From NCBI GenBank assembly GCA_944470555.2, contig OX104134.1, positions 102,666,701 to 102,730,700 on the forward strand: a DNA stretch of 64,000 nt, in the 5' to 3' direction. Every line of letters begins with the position of its first letter. The stretch's first letter is position 1. Made by a program: the position numbers and the translations under genes. A model generated the notes under the pieces. It searched no databases and was not told the DNA's origin. It saw only the letters and a program-made list of their open reading frames with translations. This document shows, one piece after another, positions 49,472 to 62,200 of the stretch. The DNA is from Heterobilharzia americana (taxonomy: Eukaryota > Platyhelminthes > Trematoda > Strigeidida > Schistosomatidae).

Positions 49472-49612
49472 AGTGACTTTAAAATCATCCTAGCTACGAG
49501 AGAATCAATCAATCAAGTTTCTTTATTTCGACTGAAAGGTAGTTTTTTCACAAAACACTGAACTCTAATAAGTCACTTAAGTAGTTGTTAAGGTGACCTT
49601 TGGAGTCACTCG
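49472..49612. repeat. Palindromic unit G
   Basis: Left arm gtgactttaaaatcatccta then gctacgagagaatcaatcaa and tttctttatttcgactg. Right arm agtagttgttaaggtgacct then ttggagtcactcg. Last of the four-unit cluster. Confidence 0.7.
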
Positions 49613-50186
49613 TATAACTTCCTGTAACACCAGTTGTTTGAAGCTGACAAAAATAGGTAAAGAACAGAAACAATAACATGTCCTAAGACACACTTGTGCA
49701 CATTTCTTCATATTAGGGTTTTGGTTGTCTTTTTATATGTAATTGCCTTCTTATCTTATGATACATGAAATTGTAGGTTTATCAGTTAGTCAACCAGTTT
49801 CGTAGTACATGTAGAAAATTTAGGCCATTTTTTAAGATGACATTTTATCGACTTTCTGTTAAATAGACCACACAAAATGTCATTTGAAATTTATGGAATA
49901 AAATGTTCATGAATAGGTTAATAAGTGTCAACTAATACTCACAGAAAAGTGTTCTTCATGTATTACTTGACAGGCTACTCACCTTATACTGACTCCACAG
50001 CCTACTAACTAAAAATAACTGGAGAAAGAGAAAGTTACATAGAGTGGGTCTGGATGATATCCAACTGGTTATCGTGTGGTTTATCCAATACTAACTGATA
50101 CAGATTTATAAAATCATAACTCTCACTTGAATTTGGTAAATGATATGTGAGTGGCTGTTACGTAATAGGCACTAAAATATTCACCT
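49613..50186. other. Non-coding, nothing recognised
   Basis: AT-rich spacer with no motif. Confidence 0.4.
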
Positions 50187-50354
50187 TAGTGACAAACAGT
50201 GGAATCTAGAATCCGTGTTTCGTTCTATTTGGGACTTATCAGCTAGGTGTAGCTGCAGCCCAGTGAGTAATGGTGTTCACATTGAGATTAAAACTCAGTA
50301 CTCATCTCTTTAAACGCCAAGGCATTATTCCTTAGTCTACTGGGGTATGACAGC
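50187..50354 (-). mobile_element. Smalpha-like SINE with hammerhead, G8 mutated
   Basis: Complete minus-strand copy: head near 50280-50354, accattactcactggg, ribozyme at 50198-50250, tail ctagattccactgtttgtc. The ribozyme reads CTGATAAG, so core G8 is A. Stem II segment (GTCCCAAATAGAAC) and GAAA are kept. Confidence 0.85.
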
Positions 50355-50448
50355 CAACAATTTTTGCAACGAGTAACACTTGCTGTTTACGAATACTTGT
50401 TGTTTCCTGTCAGTATACAGGGCCCAATTGCTCAACCTCTCTATCATC

Positions 50449-50606
50449 CCCCAGGGCTAAGCGGATAACATATTGACGTTTAAAGTGTAGGGTACTGAGT
50501 CAGAGTCTCAGTGGGAACAACATTACTCACTGGGGTGCAGATAAATCCAGCTGACAAGTCCCAAATATGGCGAAACCTTCGTCTTGGATTCTACCGATAG
50601 CCATTA
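50449..50606 (+). mobile_element. Smalpha-like SINE with hammerhead, G8 mutated
   Basis: Plus-strand copy head to head with the previous one (about 95 bases apart). Head includes agggctaagcggataacata and gagtcagagtctcagtggg; then cattactcactgggg. Ribozyme at 50538-50594: CTGACAAG (core G8, at 50556, is A), GTCCCAAATATGGC, GAAA, gtc before the cleavage point, tail ttggattctaccgatagcc. Confidence 0.85.
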
Positions 50607-53600
50607 TTCATCATTATTAGGATTATAATTTTTTGGTAATCTCCAAGGTTTAAGGTTTGTTCTTGGGCGTCTCTTGACCAAGCTAGGTGACTTTATCAGT
50701 ATATATATAACAATGCTTTTAACAGTATGCATAAGTAGCATGCAGTGCAACATCAAAAAACCTATGAAATGATAAAAATTGACGTGTATTAATTAGTAAG
50801 GGAAGAGAACACCATATCGAGTAGACATACAGGGAGCTCAGATAGTGCACACTGAGAAGACGGGAAAGGAGACTGATCGTTGGGAGGTTTAATTTCTTTA
50901 TAATTATCGATTATGATATTTCAATAATCTTTTCTATTTCATTAGACTTTTCTTCAATGACATTAACTGTCAGCCTTAGTAAACTGGAATAATGTCTTAA
51001 TTCTGGACATAGGTATGGTCAAATCGGTCTCTTTATTGATAATATAGCGTGTTTTCCATTACTTTCAACAAATTTGTCGCCTACAGACACTGAAACATAT
51101 ACCAAATAATACACTTGTATGTACGTGTGAATGTGTCTGTGTAGTTTGAAAAGAAAATCAAACAAGAGACACAGTCAAAGAAGGAGAGAACGAGAATGAA
51201 TTAGTGTGCTGCTGAAGTGAATGCATTCACTGCGACCTCTTTATGTCTTTCAATATATCTGCCGACTGGATATAGGAAAATTCAATTTCCTTATTCGCTT
51301 ACATTTATAATTTAATAAAGACTGCTTACAGCAATGAAATTTAGGGCAGTGTGATTATGATTTATGCTACAGGCACAAAACATTTGATGTTTTATGAGAA
51401 GAAAAGATGATGTATGTATGAACGTGTGTTTGTGTGTACCTATGGGTACCTGTGTGCAGGTGCGCGTTTAGGCATATTCTTTTTCTACTTCTTGACTTCT
51501 TCACTGCTAGTCTAACCTTATCTTTAGAATCCTTATCAGTAATTTAGAACAGATTCATTAATCATTGGAGAAAAATTTATTAATTTCTGATTCAGAAAAG
51601 ATGAACAATCTTACAGCATAAAGGTATCTTCGAAATGTTGATAAAAGAGTCACAAAAAATTTGAATTATATTCATTAAATTCAGTTTAACAGTAACTAGG
51701 TTATGGCGTTTTGATTGTCAACCCGATCGTAACAGCGACTTTAACATGTGATCAACAAAAACACAGGTTTTCTTACTTGGTTTGAACAAATGAAAATTAT
51801 ATTTCATGGTAAATATTGATTGAGAAAAGGATTTTTCATTGTTACCTTCTTCGGATATTTTCTGGTGTGAGAGCCCACCGGCCTCATTTTAGAAACACTA
51901 ATCAATTTGTCTTATGTTGAAAATATCTATTTGTTCATCGTAACGAAGCATTTCACTTGTGGTAGTCACTGAAGTATCATGATAAAACCTGAGGAACGTG
52001 GTAGAAAAACCTTAAGTTACGATACTGTCATCTTTGACAGTGTTCATACAACTAAATATTATCATTGTCAACACGTATGAAACTTAATCTGGGCAGGAAT
52101 TCCTGTAGACCACTTTTGAATAACTAACACTAGAATGATTTGCATCTTCATGTAGGATCACTTACCCTAATGAATATGTTGCAGAATTAATCCCTAGAAT
52201 CCTTTCTTTAACAAGGATTCGATAGGAAAGCAGGTTCTACCCTCAAGTAAGAGTGGTTAGCATATATCTTACCTCTGCAAATCACAATTATATTATGACA
52301 ATTTAGAAGACTGATTTTTATAATGCATCACAAACAAACTTAAAATTGGATTTTAAAAGTTAATCTTTAAACCACCCCGTTCATCTTAGACTTTACACTT
52401 ACTGGTACTCACCAGCTAGGTAGATTTCCAACGTTGTTGAAACTCGCATTACACTGGAGATTAAAATCTGCTGCAGTTAAAAATGAAGTAAGAGACTTTA
52501 CCACTGACCCGTTCAAACTTCGACTGGTCTCTTTTGGAGGTGTATTATATTTATGAGATAGCAAACCATATAGGTTGCTAACAATTTATGCCTCTGAAGT
52601 ATGTCGATCAAAGTTGTGAAATGATCAAAGAGGTAGGTGACAGGATTTTCTAGACGAATCTATTTTAATGTTTTATGTTTCGTAGTCGATTGGCAGCAAT
52701 CCGTTGACCTAGGTTTTCTGCTACTCACCGGTTCGAATATGCGATAAAATACATGATTTCTCAGGGTGGTGGATACTTCTTACTGATAAACACACTGATA
52801 TGTGTCCAAACGCATGGTAACGGGGGTTAGCAGAAAACCCTTTAACTAGACATATGGTGTAAGAACTGCTGAATTGTAAGGTCCTAGTGAACGAAATTCT
52901 AGTTGATTAACGAGTGCAATATCTCAGTGTACAGCAAATATAGTATCACCACCTACTTATAGAGAAATTAGTCTTCCTAGCTCACTGAGCTATAACTTAA
53001 TGGTCTAGGGAGATGACTATCAACCAGCGGGTCACGGGTTTGGACCTCGCTCTGCCTACCTAGGTCCAGGCAACCAGGTAGTATCATCAACCCTTACACT
53101 GCGCATTGTCCACTGCGAAGATGTGCTAAAGGTGACTGAGTGCGTTTTTTAAACTTTCAGCTGAAAAATTCCAAGAATACAGCTCACTTCACGGTATACG
53201 AGGTTGGTGACTGCCTGAAAGTTTTTCAAAATCTTAAAACCTAGATTATCCAGAAAATCGTTATCATTCTAGTGGCGTATCTCTTCACTGTTCAGAACCG
53301 TTACAAGATATAATGTGACAGTTTGTTTGTGTGTTTATGAAGAAGCTTTCTAAGGAACGAAAGTATTCATTCAGTAAGTGGAATGAACTTATATGCCAAT
53401 AATGATGCATTAACTAGAATAAAAGAGTTCATATGTCAACTATGTCATCGATGAATCACAAATATCAATTACTTTCCTTCGAAAATACTTATTCAAATGG
53501 AATTCCACTGCATAAGTTCAAAAATGAAAGCATCTTGTTACCTTTTTCACTCCAGTACCGTCTTTGTCTGAAGAATCGTCACATTGGAGAATGTTAACTG

Positions 53601-56600
53601 CAGTCTGACAGTCGACAAATTTCTCTCTGTTCATTAATGTATTCTTTTTTTCTCTAGATCCGAACAATGTCTTAGAAACTATGCTTTACTGTGTGAACGA
53701 TAACATTCTAATCAGCAGTCGATAGTGGTTGAATATTGAGAAAACAATTAATTTCAGTAATTAATTACTTTATTGAAAGTCTCACCAAGCTTAACGACTA
53801 AACATGAAATTCTGATGCATTATAGCACACATAATGGCTTTACCATGTGATTACACATATTACAACAAAAGCTTCATTGGCTGTGACACTTAATTCTCAG
53901 CTGGTGAGTTACGAGTTTAAACACTGTCATATCTACTAAAGCCTACGTAAGTAAGCAGTACAGTCACCTATCATACAGAATACTTGCTTCGACTAGATCA
54001 TGAACATTTATGTAGTCGCTCCTGAGTCGAATAATTTTGATTAACATTTAATTTGTAAGAAAAAGCAATACCATGATGGAGTATACCCAGCGATCACAGA
54101 TAAACAGGTGTTTAACTCATCAGAAGTTTAATGAGTTATAAAAGTCACTGATGAAACTAATTTGGACATCAACCATGATTTCATCCACTACTCTTTAGGT
54201 AAGCGAATGCCGACTAGAGTTGAAACGAAAAATAATAAGTTTTGAAGGTATTCAGATTATTGACCTGTGAGTTACCTGGTCTCCACTACACCCATCGGAT
54301 ACTGCTAGCGCAAAACACTTTCTCAGCTCAGCATTTCGGTTCAACCTCATCACATTGTGCATAATAAGGTGACACTATAGTTAGAGAATAAACCTCTTTT
54401 TGAACAAAGCTTTCTAAACTGAAGCAACACATATGTGCAGTTAACCCTTTTACATGGTGTTCATTTCACTATGGTTGGAAAATGTCTACCCACCTCATTC
54501 TATAATATGAAAAATAATTTATATTGTTAAGTTACATGCACCCTATTAGTTAGGTAGAATAAGTTACCAAGTGAGAATAATCAAGACGGGACGGTGGGAC
54601 TTCAGAGATATATTAACGACTGAAAAATAAGAATTACTTCGAAATTGCTAAAACAGACAATGATCTTCTAGGTCTCACCTTCGTTCACTCAGTCTGTATG
54701 TGTCTACACACATTTTACTCACTTCGACCATGATCTTGCTCTCCTTTTCTGTTTTCCTTTTGGGGTATAATAATAAGAACCATTGGTATTAGGATGGAAA
54801 GACGCGATCAGAGAAGGATAAAATTTGGTTCGTGCTTGTTGACGCTCATCAGCAAGGTTTATCTGCAAGCATGAGGAAAATCTTAATAGTCTGAATTCAG
54901 TACAAAATGACATAGGTTGGACTTAGTACAGGAACACGAGTTCCTCCATGTTAACATACATGCCGTGTTGGTGAGTGCCAACAAGCATGATATGTACCTC
55001 CAGGGCTTCCTGTCAACTGACTTCCAAGATTTAACACCAAAATGCAGGACACCGCAGTGTCGCGTTACATATCTTGGTGGTCACATTACGGAACTGATCT
55101 ATAAAATTTAGTCAGCTCTGAGCACTGAGGAACAATCTACACTGGTTTCCTACAGGTGACCAATTCACACAGTTGAAGATGATGGTAGTGTTTCAGGAAT
55201 ATACCAGGAAAAAGGGGTACTTGACATTTTGTCGCTGAATACTAACTTCCACTATAATAAAGTTCTACTTAAGTGTGTTCTGTCTGCTTTACTATATTAA
55301 AAGTTATCGTTTGACGCCTAGATCTTCTCCATATAAACAAATAGAGGACCCTCATGGGAAACCTTGCTGAATACTTCACTCTGACCACTTATGTTTGTAT
55401 CCAGTCTATTATTAACAAGCGTTACTCACTTCGAAATATACTAATGAACAACATGAGTAGATAGAATCCACTAAGGCTGATATGTAGATTTTATTATCCT
55501 ACTCAGAGTGGTCTGAATACCAGATGGTCGTTTTGCTCAACTGGGGCCAAGCTCATCAGCAATGTTTCTGGAGAGGGGAGATCGTACAGATGGATTGTTC
55601 AAACCAACTGAATCTGGCCAAATGACTTGGATGAACAGGTTATCCTTAAAAAGAATGATCAGTTTGGAAATTATTAAAAAACTGCATCGTTTACATTGAC
55701 ATTTCTCACAGTTAAGTAGTTTTTTATATACCCAACGGTGGTGTCAACAGGACTCCTGTTGCAAAGCACCTATCAACCAAGATCATAAAGTGTGATCTGT
55801 GAAAGAATGAAATCATTTGAACTAATGGAATATACTTTCCACTTCCCTCACACAGTGGTGCTTGTTATTCATTAGAGGTCAGCTCAGCATTGCATGGCTG
55901 CTAAATGGTGTATCATAAGCCATTAGTTTTCTCTACCTTCTATGCAAAGATATCTTCTCATTATTACAAACAACTGTTTTCCGATAATTTCTTTGCAATA
56001 AAGCTAATCATTTCCTTATCTCAGAATTCTGGAGTACCGAGAAGAAAATTGCCATTTCTTCCTATTGAAGAGAAAGAAACAACCTTATGAACAGAAAAAG
56101 ACTTAATGACAACACGGTATTTGTGAAATGTATCAAACAAGTTTCAACGTTGTACAACAGATAATAAATCAAAGCAGTATTCATTCGACCACTAGTTTCA
56201 ACTACAATTAGACTCTGCTATGCTTGGTGGAGAAGAGACAGGTAATTCATCTAAAAATGATGAGGAAAGCTGAGATTACTTACGGAGACAAAGTGTTAGA
56301 AGAGACGAAGTAAAACAGAAAGTAACAAAATAGCTTTAAATATACTTTAACTGCCAAACACTCCACATTGAACTAACGCTAAAACCAAATCTAACCTGAA
56401 ATGCTTCCAGTTAAGGTTTTTCCATCTCATCTTTTAGTGAATTAAACTCATAAAACGTCCAATAACACCACCCCATAAGACAGCGGCTGCAATTTTTGAA
56501 GGGATTATGCTGATGCTTTTATCCCCAGGACTTTTGATATTCCATAAAGAATTCTTTTTAAAGCACTCTTTATTATTAATACTGTTGCCTAATTCCAACG

Positions 56601-59227
56601 TGATGGTCCTTTCTGATAGCGATGAAGATGACAATGCTGGTGTAGTTTTTTGTTGCTTTTACGAAATCATTTAGAGGTATTCTACAAATTGCTTCTTTTT
56701 AGGTTCAAACACTTTTAGGTTGCTTAACAACTAATGTCTTCCATTACTATAATTGACGAAACTTAGTGTTTAAGTCGTTACGACCAGAACAATGAATGAA
56801 TGTATAATATAGATTATCAGTAATAAGATCAAGTACTATGAGAATAGGAAATAAGAGATAAGTTCTAACAAGCCATTCATACAAGGGTACATTTTTGTAG
56901 TGATTCAACTTAAAATAGGTTACACATTTCTTAGGATGCAATTATTTTAATAACAGATGTTGAGAGTCAATCAACAAGGAGACCAACTTGACATAGTGCT
57001 TAATCGCCTCATCAACAAAGGGTATCTGCGAATTCCAGTCATGTCGTGTTCTCACGAAGGTTAGGAACTACATCAACAATTCAAGAAATACTAAATTTAA
57101 CCAAGAAACTTTAATTTCTGCAAAAACTGTCACCAATAAATTAAGAAGTTTGCAATACTGACTAAAATAAACATCTGAAAACCATTCACTCATAAATATT
57201 AGTCTCTGTTAGCCATATATAGGAGGTAACTATTTCTGACAGCTGTTTCCCTAATTTGTGGCTAACCATATTATCACTACAATCGGACAGGTTTAGATGA
57301 AATGGTAAAGTGGTGGAAATCACTTAAATCTCGTTCTAATACTTGGCTTGTGACGTGCAAAGTCAAAATAATTAGTGGTTCAGATATGCATGATGCTTGA
57401 GAGTTACAACCTTATATTAAAAAGCTTTAAATAATTATAAGCAATAAATTGTGCAAAGCATCCGTTTTCTAGTTAGTTGTACCGTATCACATTAACATCC
57501 GTAGACAGAGCAATAAAAGTTCTCCAAACTAATAACTTTAAAGCAATCGCTGATTTCGACTATCTGACATAGAAGAGCAATGAATAATAATATAGCTGTA
57601 CTTAGTTTAGTGCGGGCGCTGAAAAAGGTTATCCTTACACTTTGGTCGAAACTTGGCACATCTAGCTAGGCCTCTCACTCATTACCATTCAGTGACTGAG
57701 ACACATTATTTTAATGATGTTTATTTCCAAATGAATCCCATAGATTATCTACTCGTCTAAATAAATCGCTTCTATCTAATTATAGGTACATAACTGTAAA
57801 ATTTGTCAAGAAACTGATTAGAAAATCTTTTCGTTTGTTTATTTCTTTGTTTTAATTGACTTAGTTTACTGGAATAAACAAGGGAAGATAGATGTAGTTT
57901 ACTGGCTTCAGTTCTTTTTAATAGTAATAATGATTGCACTGAAAGTAGTACCCTGGCATACTCATTTGGAGGCTTGAGCAACGACCTTTGAATTCAACTT
58001 CTACCGGTCTCTTGATTACTTGTAAACAAGAAAGTTGGCAAAACCATTCAAGCAGTATTGTAAAGTTAATTATTTCCAAAAATATTGCTTTATTTATATA
58101 TCTTCAGCCAACTTAGTTATCTCCAAACCTCCAAAAGAGGGAGGTTCTCTGTCCATTTAACTAATCTAATACCATCATTAAAGTAAACGAATGAAAATGG
58201 GTTGACAAATAAACCAAACCACAAAACTGTCACCTTAATACGACTGTCAGCAATAGATCCTGTTGCAAACATCGTGCAGTTGATAATACTATCCACCGTC
58301 TAATGTATCAAATGAACTTATTTAGCTTCAAGGATCATCTCATGTAAATCCTGAATTCTTTAATATTCGCAATTCTATACATCATGAGCCATGTGTATAC
58401 CCAAGTTCGGTACGCTGCAGTTTTTTCAGCTAGTTCCTAACCGACTCAGAAGTTCTCCATCTTGAAGTATACTAACGATTAGTTATTTCATATAAGTAAC
58501 ACACATTGCTAACTAGCATATTACCACACCTAATTCTTACAGTTATTAGGGAAAGGTCTTTGCATTTGTTGCTGGGAGTCAAGTTCGAATTACTTTACTT
58601 GCTTAGAATAATTTTGGAAAAGTTGTAAAACACAAAAGGCCTCCTAAACAAGCAGACACATACATATTCAGGGTTGGAACCCAAATCTTAATTTCTCCTT
58701 CAGTCACCTCCCAGTATCAATAATATAAGTTGGCTAAACCATTACCTCGGATAGTCACTCTGATAGTGAATTCGGAATAGCCCTAACAACAAACGTTTTC
58801 AGCAAAACTCAAATTTCTCGATAGTAGAATTTGTATGATACTGCGAATCTCTGACAGTACAGTTGGTAGTGTAGTTTCAATGCTCTTGTAGGCAGAAATG
58901 TTGTTTCAAAGAAATTGTGGTCTTTCAGATTTTAAATCACCATTGGACACTTGAGTAAATTAGACACAAAGGCTTAAATAAAGCTTATGAGGTCCATTTT
59001 ATAGAAAAATGAAATTATTTCTACTAACCCGTTTACAATGTTTAAATTCTAGCTAAGATTCTTACAAATAACCATCAACTAACGTGACCATTTGAACAAG
59101 TCTCCAAGCGATGTGTATCACTAGTCAATAAATATCCCCTATGTTGAATAAATTACCTGCTATAATCTTGGTCGGTTATCTATTTTCATTGTACTATGGT
59201 GACGAACATAGTTAAGACAAAAATCTT
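50607..59227. other. Long non-coding stretch
   Basis: No gene supported. Small items: a possible tRNA-like phrase near 52990-53060, a 12-base inverted repeat (ggttttctgcta at about 52712, tagcagaaaacc at about 52838), and short open frames with no domain. Could be intron or upstream sequence of the channel gene. Confidence 0.4.
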
Positions 59228-59290
59228 TGTTGCTGTAAGAATCGAACCATTGACCTCCAAGTTTTGACTTGTACGTTGATAATATCGTGC
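59228..59290 (-). mobile_element. tRNA-like fragment (possible SINE head)
   Basis: The minus strand reads ggtcagcacgatattatcaa and, about 30 bases later, aatggttcgattcttac, resembling the D-arm and B-box region of a tRNA. No clean cloverleaf and no hammerhead after it. Confidence 0.3.
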
Positions 59291-62200
59291 TGACCAGTTC
59301 TAGTTTAGTTTATTAAACAAGCAAGCATTCACTCTTTTCAGTGCTAACTCGTTCCCATTCACTTTGGAATGAAATCTAGCTGGGTGGTTAGTGTGGTGAT
59401 GATGACAGTAGTGAACGAACACCCTTACCTTACTTATGTACATGACAACTGTGGAAAACTCTCTTTTGCCGAAAGAAATTTGAAAGCTACTCATCAGCTG
59501 ACAGATATGAGTCAGTAAAATACTTTATTGGTCAACTGCAGTCTGGGGGATCGAAGACTGACATAATGGAGGTTTAAAGTTTTACTTTAGTCGTCAGCCC
59601 CAGATATTTTCTTTCATGAAGGTGTAAGACTGACCTTGTTTCACAAACATAACAGTTGGAACGGAATATTCTGCCTTACAAACTCATTATCTCCACTACT
59701 CACTGAAAGACTTATTCACCTTAAAGTCTCCTTAGTCAGACGGAGGGTTAACTAACATGCAACTACTAAGGTGATATTGCTAAAAGGAAATGCGCTAAAA
59801 GTAGAATTTCAACATCTGTTGTTCTCGCAAGCAAAAATCTCACCAATATCTTGCATATGGTAGTAAGGAAATATTTTTGAAAGGTGAAAACACAGAAGCA
59901 TGGTAGAAAAGTGCTAAACTCCATAACTACCAAGTTGGCGATAGTAACGGGGTAGAATAAGGGTAAGAAATGCAAATAGCCAAACTATATTTTCTTGCTA
60001 TCACTAACAAACCTTTGGAATGGTGGTAACCCTACTTTTGGTCATCGAGTAAGCTTATTCTGCTTCCTGAAGAGTAGCAAAGCAGAAGGTGGCAACATTA
60101 CTGAGTCCTAAAGTTTTGGAGGAATCTAAAATACAACCATCTCCTTCAGTTCATTACTGGGATTCAAACAGGAATAAAGTGCATTACTGGTGAGTACTTG
60201 AACTTATTTTCTTAGTGATTAAATCAGACTCGGCGCTTAACTTCTTCCAGGACATTCGTAATAATTATGTTCTGGATGTTTATAACTGTGGATAATATCT
60301 TATGAAGGATAATGACTGAATATCGGCGGACTCTGTATGTTCATGAAAACTCCACTCAATTAATTTAATACTTAAATTTACTGCCACTAAAACACATTTG
60401 GGTCAGAAATGCACTTGACTGAAAGTGGCAATTCAGTTAGGTCGAGATTCACTTAGCCCAAGAGGAAAAACAGGTCATCTGTTAACATAGATATTTACAA
60501 AAACGGACTCATCATGCTTTTGGGACAACTCTGTTGTTCTCTGTCCTCCACATATTGACCACTGCACACGTACAATTTGAAAACACTGAAACAGAGTCCA
60601 TTTACAAGACGACTCTACAAAGCATATCTCATGGGATTATTTTGCTTCCTTGTACCTTACTCAACCATATGAGGAACAGGAGTGGAGGTACCTAAGCCAA
60701 TTGAAAGTGATGTGAGCAAACTACAGTCAACCAATACAACACTCAAGTTAATGCTGATGATGTTGTCTAGCAAGACGATGAAAGCTCCACGACTAAACAA
60801 CCCAGCTCAGCGAACACAACACAACCAATACAACACTGTTGAAGGTTATTATACAAGCTGCTCTATGGACGTAAATATAAAAAGAATAACAGGAAGGCAA
60901 CTACAACAGTGAAGCTTTCAAAGGCAAACTTCACCGTGTTTTTCGTAGTAGTCAAAGACAAAGAAAAACTATTAGATATCTGAACAGAACTGGGTTCAGA
61001 TGGAGAATATAAGTCTGAAAATAGTGTCTATTTCAGCAACTAAAACGGAAACCTAGATCATGATGTGCTTCAAAACATTGACTCCCCTGAGACACAACTA
61101 ATGAGCAAGTCTCAATCTCAGTTGATCCAGAAGAATAATGATTCAGCTATCATCATTTCCAAAGGTGCCTAACCACATCTTCTGATAGTAATCAGAAACA
61201 ATATAGATGCCATGCATAAAATGACTGTTTGATTATTGATCAGACCACAAGAGAAAGCTATCTCAGACAGTTTATACCCAACTAATATTGATCGTGATAT
61301 TAGGTAGTCAGTTGGAAAATCACACTATAGATATGATAATGATAACCGGCGATGAAAATTACAGAAAGACGAAGAATGGAATCTGAATCACGTCATGAGA
61401 AATAAAATGAAGACTGCTGACTAGTGTTTTCCTTTATCATCCTCTTTTAAGGTTAATTGAAATGACGCTTTACTTAGTTCTCAAGTGATACTCACTTACA
61501 AAACCCTACTTTGATTTCTTGCATAGATACAATAGTGTGCAGTCACCTATGACGAACGATGGAAAGTATCTTGACACGATAAGTTAAGCGATCACACAGT
61601 CATATGTACATGATATCAAGATCAAAAGGAACTGAATATTGGATTGAATCTCTGTTTGTTTAGCTACAAAGATGATCGCTGATGTACTTGAAGTGATTCA
61701 ACTTTACATACAGTACAACTACTGCTACTTCCGCGGTTTTGATCTATGAAAGTGAGAAAGATATTCCGTCCATAGGGTTCCGGAATTTCGCAATTAGGAT
61801 TGACTAGACGAACCATAGGTTTAGCTATGGCTGGGACATAAGTGGCTTGTTTGGAAACTTATTCTGTTTCTGAAACACCAGTATTATACAGTTAGCAAAA
61901 TGGTCACAGGTAATGAAAATAGAATTTATTTTAAGGAAGACTTGATAACACGGAACAGTATTTGCTTTGATACTTGAGTTGTATGTGGGTATACCTGAAA
62001 CAGAACAATGTTCAAACTGTAATTGGTGGGCTCATGTACAAAGCAGAATTCTGATTAGTCATCTGTCAGTCTGTTAGTCATAATTAATAAAGGAACGTGA
62101 TTCATTGGTTCAACCATTCGACTTCAATAAGCAAGCTAGATGTCAATCTCATTCTGTCTAGTGCACTTTTTTAATAAATGGTCAGTAGCAGTAATCCTCA

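Noticed and set aside
60700..61330. Possible reverse transcriptase fragment (VNADDVV)
   Set aside because: Only a short resemblance to a YADD box, with many stops and no other RT motif; not enough to call.
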